Positions 35,401-48,565 of a stretch of 64,000 nucleotides of DNA are shown here, one piece after another (the first letter of the stretch is position 1; the number at the start of each line of letters is the position of its first letter). Where the stretch lies: NCBI RefSeq assembly GCF_040807025.1, contig NC_090942.1, positions 68,590,911-68,654,910 on the forward strand. Direction: 5' to 3'. Source of the DNA: Struthio camelus (taxonomy: Eukaryota; Chordata; Aves; Struthioniformes; Struthionidae). Position numbers and translations under genes: made by a program. The notes beneath the pieces are model-generated. The model worked only from the letters and a program-made list of their open reading frames with translations, did not search any database and was not told where the DNA came from.

Positions 35401-38400
35401 TACAGTGCCTCGAAAGAAGGAGACAAACAGAAGAAGAAGTGTTAAATGTAAGAAGGTCAACTTCTATGGCATAAATAACATTGCTCTAAATCCTAAAATC
35501 TGATTCACTCCCTGGACAGCTTGATGTCAGGAAGAGTTTTGCCCAAATAAAGATGCTAGAACTTGATCAAAAATTGATAACATCTGTTCATTACTGATGT
35601 CAGTCAGATATACTAGAAAGAAGGAGTGGTAGAGGCTGAAGATAAAGTTGAATCTTGAATTTGATGGGGAATTGAAACGCATGGTCTCTGGTAGGCAGGG
35701 CTGTAAATATGTATCGCACATAAGTCCAGCAAGGTTCACAAAGGCAGCCAATCCTTGTACAAATGAGCAAGAAAATATCACCGAATCCAAGAGATATATA
35801 AGTCGATGTAGCCTGTTGTGTTTCTTGCAGCAGTGAACCAGTGACAGGTTGCAGAGAACGATGTGGGGAGGGAGCAGCGAGAGGAGTTACATTAAGAGTC
35901 TACTGTCTCTGCTGTTTTGGTCTGGTTTGATGAGTGAGAGCTTAGCAAGCACATGGAAGGCACCAAAAATCATTCCTCTTGTAGGAGCAAAAGGAAAAGC
36001 CTCCCATAGAGAGGTATGCACTGCATGTGAGCTAGGAAAGCGGAAAGTAATTATCACAGCTGCACATGTGAATAAGTTGACAGAGTGCTTTCTCCAAAAG
36101 CCACTGCCTAGCAAGATGCAGTCCCTTCTTCCCATAGCTACGTTATCCCTCACCCTTTCTCCTACCAAACAGGGCGTTTACTGCCTCCATCCCCCCCGGC
36201 CCCCAACACAAACACACTAGTACATGCAAACACCAAGTCATGCGCACAGTCTCCAAATCTTGCTCTGGGACATCTTGGCCAAGGAGAGCTCTTGCGTGAC
36301 TGGCATGCATGGCTTAATGGATTCTGAATTGAAGTTTGCATTTCCAGTAAAAGAAGAGCATTTGCCCTGTTCCCCCATCCTTCCTGTTTGTGGTACAGTG
36401 CCTGATGCTACAACATGTTTCGTTAGCTCAGTCTGACTTGCCACTCTTGACCTCTTGGACAGGGACTTGTTTGTAACCTGACACTTTGATAGGGATCCTC
36501 CATCCTGTCCATTTTTTCTTTAAGTGCTGGGCAGGTCCCACTGTTTTACATACCTAAATGGTGCTCTTTGGCACACAGCTCGCATGCACGCAGAGACGGG
36601 GGCCACATTATGGGAATTCCTCTGCAACTTGAATCCATTTCTCACAGTCAAGGGGTGCATTCAGTATGGACCTAGCCTGCTTTTGATAATGACAGACATG
36701 GCAAGGGAGATCCAAACAAAAGGCGAGAACACCTTCAAGATGTGAAATGTGCCCCAGATTTTTCTAGACTTCCTTTCTCTGAGCAGCAAGGAACTATTTA
36801 TGTTGGTTACTTATTCCTCTCAGCTTGTACTCTGGGAAAATACTGAGTGGCCTCAAATTGAAATGATTCAGCATCTCAGAGGATCAGGACCTCACTCATC
36901 TCTCCATTTCCCAGCACCATTTTTTATTTCTCCGTTCTTATTTTATTTGCTGCTGTTTTGAATTCTCTGGGGGAAACAGTAACTGGAGGCACAATTAGTA
37001 GCTGTTCCCTTGGGTTGCAGTACAGCACCAGTTGGAGATATGTCACAAAAAATAGCTAAAATATTTTTCATAACATTTCCCTGTTATTGCTTGTTTTGTT
37101 AAAATCATGAAGAAAATTTAGGACCTGTGTGGCTCCTGAGACAACAGCAGCATTTGCAAAGATACTGACCAGAAAGAAATTGGCCTAAAGGAAGAGCATT
37201 TGGATCTTCTCTCCAAACTTCACTGACTCCTTGCAGCCAGTACTCATCCTTACTTAGCTGGCCCTTGTTCCTCTTCCTGACTGATAGTTGCGCCCTCCTT
37301 TGCCCAGGCAACCACCATTCTGTAGCTCTGTTGCCCAGAAGCCAGTGGTGCAGATGCGGCTACATCGTGAAGGCAGAATAGGAATATAACACTGCTTAGA
37401 ACAAGGCTTTGATGAAGGTTGCTGCTGCCAGATTCCAAAATGGCCCTTAGTAGGAGGGCTGAGAACATGGCATGAACAGTGAATAGGAAGGGTGAAGTGG
37501 GGTGTGAATGATACACCTGTATCAACAAGACAATACGTCTTCCTTCTGCACATGCCTTTGACATACATTTGTGTACAGATAGGTGAGGTCAGCTAGGAAT
37601 GAGGGGTATAAAAATATATAAAGTATATAGTCACTCACTTCTGGCTGGGTGAGCAGTCTACGTGAGATGTGCTTCATGTCACATATATCCAGTTTTTATA
37701 TCTGATGACTTGTATAGGCTTCAGGAACCCCATGAATTAACAAAATCAACAGTAAGGAAACACTGAAGGGGAGAGTTGCCCAGCGACTTTTAAAAGAACT
37801 TATATTTAATTGTGTTGTTTAGTGGTGTGAAAAATCAGCTCCTTTGACCTGTCTTTTGTGCTCCAAAGAATAAATGACCACATTCTGAAACTGGGACTCA
37901 GAAAGCTCCAGAGGCAGCTTTAGAAGAAGCTCTGAGTAAGCAGAAAGGAAGTCAAGCTGCAAGAAGAAGAAAACTAAGGGGAGGCTTCAAGCAAGAGGAA
38001 GTCAAGCTTGCAAAAACACAGGTGGGAGTGCTCAGGAGGCAAGCAAAATGCTGACTGGTGCACCTGTTAACCCAGTTCCTGCTAGTACACAGAAACAAAC
38101 AGGCAAAGGTACATATCACAGAAATGACACTGCTGAAATCAGGTGCAGGCTTTCTGATCTTAGCCTCAACTGTCAGACCACAGACCATGAAGCAAAAAAA
38201 AATGTATCAACATTCCTTGCCACTCCATTTCTGAGTGGCTGTAGCAAGCAGCGTAGCAGGTGCTGTGAGATCTTCAGCAGTCACAGCTTTGTTTCAATAC
38301 AAACTCTAGGGGTGTTGTTATGGGAATTAACACCATAGCAGGGGATGCTCTTATTTAAATGGGAACAGTACATTTTGTCTACAGGAGGCACCATGCTACT

Positions 38401-41400
38401 ACCATTGCCCTCTGCTAGATGGGGAGAGCTCTGGAGGCAGCAAGTTCATGCAGTGGCTGTCGCGCCTACAGGCTGCACTGAATCTGCTTTAAGTTGAACT
38501 GAAGTGAGTTTAGTGACCTCTGTCTACCCCTTGTGTAGGTCTTTACCCAGGTGACAAACTCAGCTTTGCTCACCAGAGCTACTGTGCAAGTCTAGAACTG
38601 GATTTGCAAGGTAGGAGTCACTGGGCAGAACTGACGTGAATGCAAGAGGTCTGCCTTTTGAGGAAGAGACACTGCGAACTAGAGGAGGAGATGCTATAGG
38701 GCTCAAGTGCAGGACCAGTGCTGCGCAAAGGACTAGGAGATTCTGCGTGACCAGCAACGCTGGTGAGATAGGTGAAGGAGCAATACTGGAATAGCATTAG
38801 AAAGCATATGTCAGGATTCTAATGCATCAGCAGAGCTGCGAGGATGATCCACACCAGAATAACAAGGCAACTCTCTGCATCAGCAGCAGAGCTGCATGGA
38901 TGAATAGGTCTGGGCTAGGAAGATTCTGGTGCACTGGCAGCTGCACAGCTGCTCAGGACAAGGCTAGCAGAGACACTGCAGGTGAGGAGAAACTGCAGAG
39001 CTGCACAAAGGAAGCCTGCTTGCGCTCTGCTTGGTACCAAACAGTAGCTATTAATCTTTCACTTCCCCAAGCATTGATATTCATATAAATTATGGAAAAA
39101 AAAAAAGTTCCTCAAATGCAGCAGAACAGGCTCTTTAGCTTCATATTTATGAACTTAGATAAAAGAGAGAACTTGATATGAATCTGGAAAAAGGACACTT
39201 CAATTTTATCCTGCCCATCATGACAATGAGTGCCAGTGTGGGCTGATTACTTGCTACTGACCCCTCCCTTTACCTCTTCCTTTGTAAAGTTCTGCTTCTT
39301 CAGAGAACTACTTTTCACTGAGCAGTTCAGGCTGTTCTTTGTCTTCTCAGCCTAGTGATTTCCAGTAGCATCAGGCCAGAAATCGCCTCATTTGCTGATA
39401 GATATTCTAGTTAATAATAGCAAGTCCATCCATCCACTGAGGCTATTTCTAGCCTGTTTTGAAAGATGGAAATGCTGTTTTAATGGCACAATGCTGGCAT
39501 GCAAGTGGGTGCCTGTTTGTGTAACAGTATGTTGACACACAGTCCATTCACCCTGAGAACTTTTGATGCTCCACATGGCTCACCAAATCATAATGACAAT
39601 AGGGGAGAGAGCATAGCAATTCCATAGGTAGCTGAAATTCATGTAGCTTTCTACCTGAGCAGAAAGACTTGACGCCTTTCCACAGCACAGAATTTCCAGG
39701 TATGCATTCATTTGCTGTCTGGGGATTAGACTTTGAAGAATCTAAACCAATTTTCTTGATCAGGCTTTTGTTGTTGATGTTTTAATTATTAACTACCCAA
39801 GGATAGATTTTCAAGGAAAGATAGATCAAGTCAAGCCACCTCCCAAGCAGCATTCCAACCAGTCTCCAAAACAGATTTTCTGCAGAATTAACTAACCATA
39901 GATGCAAACAAGAATACTATTCATATATTCTATCTGTTCCCAATGTCTTCTAGACAGTGCGTAATTCCTGTTTTGTTTGCCTTGGGAAAAATCGAAGGTA
40001 ACCATTCAAGACAATGAAAGAAATCCAATGGAAGCCCATAGCCATGAACAGACATAAGTGAGGAGAGAGCAGAGGCCCTTGGAATTCTAATGAGCCCATA
40101 GGCAACAGAGGCAGATTTAATTAAACCTTTATTAGCTGGTTGAACAGTTAATAGTGACAGCTGTTTCAGCCTTGGTAGAGATATAAGTTGCATTGCTAAC
40201 TAAAAAATATCTTGAATAAGCAAATAAGGAGAAGGGTAGCGCTGTAGTCAACGATGCCTGTTATCTGTAAGAGAACAATTGTCTGTAGTAATGGACATGG
40301 CATGGGTCCCAGTGCCACAGCAGCTGTTCTGTGCAGTGCTGCATATCTCGAGATTCGTGCCCATTCCAGTTCTATCACAAGTGAGATAAAGATGAATTGA
40401 GAAATGATTTTTTTCTTTTAATTTACCTTTTTAAGCCGCAATGGATTTTTATGTTCCAGACACTCAAAGCATGACGTCTTTGTTCCTGTTTCCCCCTTTT
40501 TGTTGGAGAATGCAGTTGAGAATGTTGGAGAATCACAAATAAGAATGTCACGTGAAGGTAGCACTCAGAGTACTGCTTTCCTTGCACACTCCAGTATTTC
40601 GCTTTTCTTAAAAAAAGTGCAAGAAAACCCCCAAGAAAACAATCATCACCAAAACCCTCCCAAAACAGAACAAAAGTTACCCTACTCTTCTCCCCAAATC
40701 CCTCATTACCCACTGTCAAGATCAAAAGCCCTACCAGGCTGCTTTCAGTAAGGATCTGGTACATGCAATAAAAAAAAAAAAAAAAAAAGTGATAAGGCAG
40801 AATAAAAACGATGAGAGGAAAGGTAGTATTAATTTAAAACCACACAGTGTCATCTGAAGGCAGCCTTCATAAATGCTAAAAAGCAAAAAGCTTCATTTTG
40901 CCTTGCACTTCCCCAGAAAGTTTTTTCTGGGGCATGCATGAGTGCAGCAGTCAGCCTGTTAAAATGTATGCATAGTTTTTAGTAAACCTAATCAATTGTC
41001 TTCATTTTACCCTCTCCTTTAACAAACTGAGGGTCTTTAGACAGACTGCAAGCTTTCCCAAGGAAAGATAATAAAGAGAACATTGATACAAGAACTTGTT
41101 AAGACAAATGAGTTTCAGGAAAGTGATTTATGTTGGTGAATTTATGTATAGGATCTTGTAATCACTCCAACCCTGGCACTGTCTGACAGGAGTTGTTTTT
41201 ATGAAGGAAGTTAAACAGAAGACTGACTGCTGCATAGCCCTCTCCCTCAGAAGGCTGAGTTAATTAAAAAAAATAAACCAAAACAACAAACAGCTGGAAA
41301 GAGAAGATGAGGTAGAAATTAATGCTATCAACTGATCAGACCTGTTGCATTTCAGAGGTTCACAGCATCCAGAAGTCACAAAGCCTCAGCACATTCTGCA

Positions 41401-42164
41401 AGATGGCATTTGGACAATTAAAGTTGCTGCTCTTGGGCCAGATACCCATAGTGCTGGAGCACGTTGAGCAATCTATTCACAGAGGCCAGCATTATTGTTT
41501 TACGGAGAGCAAAGGGTGATGCAGCAAGTTTTCCTTTCTCAAATGTGCTAGTATTACTTGGTCCTGGAGGTTCACATTTACCTCACAGCCCATCAGTGGA
41601 AGAGCCTGTAGAAACATCATTCAGGAGCAGCTTCCAAAGGGTTTGAATTTCAGTTCTATAAGCTTGTACAATTTTCTTCTTCCTAGCCCTTTTATTTCTT
41701 CCTGCCTCTATCCTCAGTCTCCTTCAATTATTAACAGTTCCTCATCTTTTCTTTCACTGGAGCAGTCCCTGGATTGATGTATAAGCCTTAACTTATTTAG
41801 TCACCGAGGCAGAATTGCAACTTCCAAACCATGTGATAATACTCCATATCCTGTTCTTGTGCTTCCATCACCCTCTTTTCCTCTTGATTTTTTCCTGGCT
41901 CCTTGCAGGTTTTTCTTGTTATGAATCTGCCATCAGTGAAAAAGAGAACATCATCAGAAAGACAAAGGTTTTTTATTTCATCTGAGGTCAAACAATAAGT
42001 GTAAGTGCCTTTCCCTTGATATTTGTGAGATGCTGAGGCTGCCGTGGTCTTTCTGAGCCATCACAAGCAAGAGATTGGCTAAGGAAAGGGAATGGAGTGC
42101 AGACACCTCCTAATTTCATCTTGACACTTGGAGCTGTTAGTTCCAGCTGTTACAAAAACATATA

Positions 42165-42250
42165 AACCAATAGGCCAGAAGGGACCAACTGAGTCAGTGA
42201 TTCCAGTTCCTTGCAAAACCAAGCAACCATGCATTAGATATCTTACAATA
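42165..42250 (-). mobile_element. Possible old CR1 3' end, antisense
   Basis: 'ataggccagaagggaccaac' at 42169-42188 followed by 'tcagtgattccagttcc' resembles the reverse complement of the tail of ancient CR1 elements (tctagactgatcacaatggtcccttctggcct type). Only a short piece is recognisable. Confidence 0.4.
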
Positions 42251-44084
42251 AAAATCCACTAAACTTTTATTTTATATGCATTGCAAGCTGCAAAACACTT
42301 TCCATCAAACTTGGTAGCCACTAGCAAAAGACCAAAGGCCACAGAAAATGCAACAGAAAGAGATCAAAGGAAATCAAGAATATCACGAGTCCTAAATTAC
42401 TGCAGAAGTACAGTATGGTAAATAAAACTCAATGATCCTAGAAAGCAGGCCATGCTGTCCACAGAGAAGGGGATGACTAGAGAGTAATGAGAGACTGAAG
42501 AATGAAGTGAAAGAATATGGCAAGTGCTTTGGATTTAGAATCTCCTCAGAAAAGAAAGTGACACAGACATACGTACACATAATCAAACTCCTCCCTTCCC
42601 AATCACAACACCTCAGGGGCCCTAAGGTTCCATCAGGGAACCTAAGTCTGTATCTAGGCATTCACACAATTTTGTTCAGAGTGCTCGGCACATAGAAAGA
42701 CTAAGCTGTTGAGCTGAACTAAGCTGGTCTGCATCTGCCATGTCTGCATAGAGACTACCAAACTGTGGGTATGAAGAGTGATTCAAAACACCATCACTCC
42801 TTCTCTACTTGCAAGTGTCTCATTAGCACCTTTTGCCCTCAGCTGCATTTTAGATTCCAAAAGTTGAGAAGGAGTTAGTCTAGTTACAGAAATATTTCCA
42901 GAGGTTTAGGAGTTTAGCTCTGGGTTATGGAGAAGAGGGTGGTAGGGAAGGAGCCAAATAATTTGTCTTTCTCATTTTAAGGATCATGAAGGAAATTGTA
43001 AGCCTATGACACTGAACTGTTGAGTAAGGGATATTGAGGAATATCCTGCCAAGATCTAATATCTTACCCATTCCAGCTAGCCACTGTTGGATTTCCAGAC
43101 AGATTTCCAGAAGCAGTGATGTAAGGTGGAACTGTGCACACCCATGAAAGTTTTATCTCATTCCTTAGTCTCTTTGCTATGTAATTTTACTAAGGAATGT
43201 CTGATAAGCAGTTCCCTTGTGTGCATGGCCCTTAGTAGTGCCCAGCCCCACGGATCTTCCAGAGATCAGCATCCCTTTGACACAACCATGAGGTACCGCC
43301 TATTCCCTAGCCAAAGCAGTCAAAAAATTCTCTCCCTCCATCCATATGCTTAACAAGGCTTTTCAGGAACATTTTCCCTCACAGACACAAGACTTTGTGA
43401 ATTAAAGAGTTCAGAGAATAGGTAATTGGAAACAGTTCCATCAAATAATGGTCATGGACATGGAATTTCCTTCTTGCCCTGAGGAACACTGTACTTCATT
43501 TCCAAGCCTAAAAAATGTTAATTTACATTTAAAGAACCCTTCTTTATCCTGAGCACTCACACTGATCGTTACCTGCCACAGCGACGCGGTTGCTTCTGAG
43601 ACAGAAGGCAGCAGTGTCCATGTGATTAGCTTTGCCGTTTCTCTCATAAAAACTGTTGTGCAGGTATCAGGCTAGACCGACTGATATCAGGGCATTAGTT
43701 GGTGCATATGAGTATAGCCCCAGTGACTTCTGTTAGCCAAATGCAATTTGACAGAAGACTCCAGCTTTCGACATGAAAGCACAAAGCAACAAAAAAATCC
43801 TTTTTGTCTTACTAAGACTTCAAGTGGTCAGAACTTCAGCATTACATCTTACTGAGGGTCCTGGAACTTATAGCACGATGCTACCACACTGCTTCACTGG
43901 TGACTCAGAAGGAAGAATACCACCTACTCTTCAGCAGCACCCTCTTCAGTTTTTCTTGGAAATCTCTAAACCAACTGCAGGCCTGGACTGACCCACTTAG
44001 CTTATAATAGTTGACGTGAGTGCAGCCTGAGGAAGCATAGCTGCAGGCCACAGAGTGTTGCTAAACAGACTCTGTTTCAATTCA

Positions 44085-44330
44085 GTGAAGAAAGTCTAGC
44101 AACTGCAATGAAATCCTGTCACAGTCTGTTTGCTTTTGAATCACCCTGAATCCAACTTTGCCATGAATTTTATCCTCTTAAATACAAGGAGCTCACTCCA
44201 ATTCTTTTTAAAGAACAGAGGCACACCCTTGCAGGTGGTGAAAATACAACACAAGGAATGCCCAGTCTTATTCCCAAAACATTTCCACCTGCCAGTCTTG
44301 AACCAAATGAGCCTAAACCTGTACCTGTTC
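44085..44330. repeat. Copy A of an unclassified dispersed repeat
   Basis: 'cctgtcacagtctgtttgc' (44116) followed by 'tgaatcaccctga', an 'acaaggagctc' block and 'cccttgcaggtgg' parallels 57120-57275 in the same order and orientation. About four-fifths of bases agree over the best 35 bp and fewer elsewhere. The family is not recognised. Confidence 0.35.
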
Positions 44331-47300
44331 TCAACATTTTCCCCATTTTTCTTCTATAAAGGCTCCTCATGCTCCAAGCCCTGACTGGTGACAAGAAACT
44401 AAGCTATCAAAAAAAAGTGACAGGGTAATTTCCCTTTGTGTAACCAGATCAACTTCAACAATTTAGTTTGAAGTACAAAAAAAAAGGTGGAAAGGGATAA
44501 AGAATCACACAGAAGCTTACAGAGGGTCTAGAAGCAATAGAATGACATACTCTTCCGGGAACTCAAATAATACGGACAGTACACTTGTTCTGGGACAACA
44601 GAATTAGCTTAAGGAAACCAGTTATCCTTCCAGGAACATTAGTTTCTGAAGACATGCTGCCATCATATATGGGACCTTCAGCATACCTGCTGAAGTCGAG
44701 CAGGACTGCTCTTCAGTTCCTACCCCAAATGGATTAGTGATCTGAGCGCTTTTCTTCAAACCCTGACTCAGGAGAATGGAGTTCAGGCAAAGGAAACTAA
44801 CTTCTCAGGGAGCTTACTGTGGAGCAGCAAATCTCTGATTTGAGATTTGAAGGTCAATGTTCCCATCTACTCTGAATGAATGGATATTAATGTACAGACG
44901 CAGGACTTCCAAAGCCACCAAGAGATTTCAGGTGCTTAGTTTCCATTAACCCTCAGGGAAAAGGATCCTCCTAGGCAGATTTGAAATCCTAGATGATCTT
45001 CTAGTACATTTTGCAAGAGTAAGGGTTTATTTAGATATCCCTGGCTCAGAGCTCCTCCTTACATAGCTGTGCAGCATACTGACTGCCAAATCCCACCTAA
45101 GAGATGGCTAAACATCAACGTCTCTCTCCTTTTCACACACACACGCACCCTTATGAAGTACTTAAGGGATTAACAGAAGCATTAAGACAGTTACTTATTG
45201 TTCCTATTCCAAACAGCTGCTCTGCTTTTATTGTACAAAAAATATCAGTAGTTCTATGCATGGCAAAGCATCTTCACTGTCTTCTTTACCCTCCTATGCT
45301 GCTTACACAGATTAGGGACCCAAGACCCTTGAGTTTAGCATCAAGACATTAGTTTTGCTCTCTCCAACACATCTCCAACAAACAGATTTCTAACATTCCC
45401 TCCTCCCCACACATATGTATTCATGGTCACCACTGCTGCATGAGAAAAAACATGTGACATGTCCCAGATCAATGAAGAGCATTGCAACATCTTCTTCACA
45501 GTTACAGCATGAAAGCAGACATCATAATGCCAGCTCACAGCATAGATGGGGATTGTCTTCACAGATAGCACTGAACTGTATTAACATCATTTTGCAGAGA
45601 GGTCATTATCTCAGATGAAGTTCATTCACCCTAAACTGAGCTGGATCACATTACTAAATAAGGAAGAAAATACTGCACTTGGTCCATTATGATCGAACTG
45701 TATGACCAGAATAATTCCATCTAGTGGCTAGCCTCAAAGAGAATAGCTTTTCCATGTTAAGAAATAACATAGCTTAGTTAGGATTCAAAAGCCTTTTCCA
45801 CTGAGCAGAAGCACAAGGTGTTCTTATAATCCCTCTCTTGCACCATTTGAGGATATTTATGAACACTAAAACTGGCTAAGAAACCACCCACACATTCCCA
45901 GTATAAGATAAAGTCTCATGAGAACCTATATCTTTCAATAAAATGTAACACTGAAGAATCAGCAAACAGGCTTTGGTTCCTAGTTTTTCCATTGAAAGAT
46001 GGTTAAAAAAAGTTGACCAACATGAAAAATCTGAAAGTTTTCCTTCTGGGCCAGAAAAGCACTTGTTGTCAGGAGACTGTGTGGACTTTAACAATTTCTG
46101 ACCAGTTGTCATCTGATGAATTGTCATTCAGACAAAAACTTATCTTCTTGTGCTTCAGCTGGAACTGATGTTGGTCATGGCATCTTTGGAGCAAGCTGTC
46201 AGAAAAAGACTCAACAATCTTTCCTCTAATTGTACCCATTTAGAGACCAAGCAAACTTCCTACTCTTTGTTCCAAGAATAGCAACAATGCCTTTTGAAAG
46301 GGAATTAGCTGAAATTTCAAGTGTGCCAATCCTCCTCAGCTCTGAAAGCTCTTCCATTGGTGCCAAGCAACAAGATTAGTCTGCAGGAGGAGGGAGCCTG
46401 CATAGCAGTGAAGTGGTGTAGTGCCCACAAGATATTCAGGATTGGTGGCATTAGTTGCAGTACGCTGAAAGCTCCTAGCTATTCAATATGAACAGGCACA
46501 GTTGCAGGAAGATGGCCTACCTATGGTCAGGCTCAGCAGAGGAACCTATGCCTGTGGAATCTGCAAAGGCTAACAACCTTCTCAAACCTAACACCAAAGA
46601 AGAAGCACAATGTTAGAACAACACAGAAGGGGGGGAAATTATTGCTTTTCCATCCTGCATGCATTGTGTGGCTGGTACCGCTCATGCTCTTTCCTCTTAC
46701 AGGAAGATGTGTTGGGATCAGTCACAGAAAGGGATAAATCATGCGAGGGCTGCATTTTGTCTATGCTGTTTGATTAGGAGAGACTATCTCAAACGTTTGT
46801 ATGAAGGTTTGTTGATATTTTTTCCTGTTGCCTGGCTGAGGCTTCCATTTTGCTGGGCCTCCATTTTATTTTTCCCTTTGTGTACAGTGAGTATTAGTGA
46901 CAGTCACTTAGTAAAAGAGATAATATTATTGCCTATTAGGGCATGTTGCAGCTCTTCTGTTTGATTCTTTTATTCTTTGTAAAATCAGCCTAAATTAAAT
47001 ATCTTGCTTATGCTGTACTTCCCACCACATGACATGTCTTCTGCCTGAATGGAAGCAGACAGGATGTGAGAACTCAACTAAATTGTTAATGTGTGCCTTT
47101 TGGAAAGATGCAGTTACCATTTTTAATGTTCTCATGAAACAGACTCAAGTTCTAGGCATGTTCTTTGTCTCTAGTTTTCTTCCTGTATATAAATGCCAAC
47201 TGAAAAACAAATATGAGCACATTCCTTCTTTGCTGTTTAGTAGGAGAGATGGAGAATGATTGGTTTAAGGAAGCCTAGAGACTGGAGGAAACAATCCCAG

Positions 47301-48407
47301 AAACATCTATGTATCTCATGGAGATCCTCTTTCAGCTCAGGAAGGAGAGGGTTATTTTTCCAGACAAAGACAATGGGGGATCCATTTCTCTGCTTCTCAC
47401 ATACAAGCAGGTGTTTAGCCAGGTGCTGCTGTGCCCATTTGCATGCTGCTTCAAGACTTTTATGAGGTTTAGGAGTAATTCCAGCAGAAAGGTGTTGCTT
47501 ATTTAGTGTGTTGACAAATAACTGGAGGTTGTCACTGTACTGATCAGGATATATGTTCGCCTTTGAAAAGGAGGAGACTGGTTACAGTACCTGTAAATTT
47601 AGCCTGTTAGTAACAACTGGGCTGTGCAGGTCAGGTCAATTTCTGTTCCTTTGGTTTATCAGTGACATTTCATTACAGCCCATTTTGTGTTGCCTTCACT
47701 ACTTGTAACTAATGGTTTGGTTTGCTCAACCTGGAAGGGTCAGGTTTATACCACTCAGGTTCAAGGCCCCTTTTTTGGTTGTGTGAGCTCATTTGTTATT
47801 CCAATGACAGGTTACACAGCATCTGCAGCCCTGGCAGAGCGAAGGTTGTACTCAATATCAGACACAGCATACTGCTTCTGAGACAGACATACTCTTTGTG
47901 ACCACAATTTAGTCTCTGTAGAGGAGCATCAGGATTCAGGTGCCATTCTTTTCAAGGAAAGATATTTGCTTCTCTTCCCTGGAGCTGCTATCCAATAAAG
48001 GAATTTACAATGACTTTTGGGGGAACATCTGGCCAGGTGTGACTTGCACTATGTTTTCTAGTAAATTTCACCATCATTTAAAGAGGCTTTTTACTTTGCA
48101 AATTATCACAAATCAGGGCAGGGGGAAGCAGCACAGAAGGGCTAGACTGCAAGCTTTAGCAGTTAAACATAGGTTGTTTCTATCTCTTAATTAGTGCACA
48201 CATTCCCTCCCTCTCCCCTCCACCCCCACACTTGTTGAATATTTTGTGCTTGTTCCTTCCTCTCCAGTGAAATTAATCCTTTTGGCTTCTGCTCAATATG
48301 GTGTTAAGTGCCTACTTAAGTCTTTGCAGCAGTTTGAGCTGGTGAATACAGAAGAAGCTTAGAATCCAGGACTGAGGCATAGAAAAGCAGGAGCTTCTTT
48401 CTACAGG

Positions 48408-48565
48408 CTTGCTTGCTGTGTGACACTGGGCAAATTGTACCACCTTGCTCTACCTCAGCTTCCCCCTATATGAGCAGAGAACTGTTACTAACCTCTCTTG
48501 CAGGGGGTTGCATGAAGCGTCTGCTAGTGGGGTTTACAAAGAGCTTTGAGACTGCTGCCTTTGAA
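48408..48565 (+). repeat. MIR-like SINE
   Basis: The clearest SINE in the window. 'gctgtgtgacactgggcaa' (48415-48433) is followed by 'tctacctcagcttcccc', 'gagaactgttactaacctc', 'gcagggggttgcatgaag' and 'gtttacaaagagctttgaga'. This is the order and spacing of a MIR/CORE-SINE, including the tail blocks. Boundaries are approximate. Confidence 0.65.

Noticed and set aside
38820..38960. Repeated GCAGAGCTGC motifs as a minisatellite
   Set aside because: Unit spacing is irregular and similarity is limited to short words, so no tandem structure could be supported.
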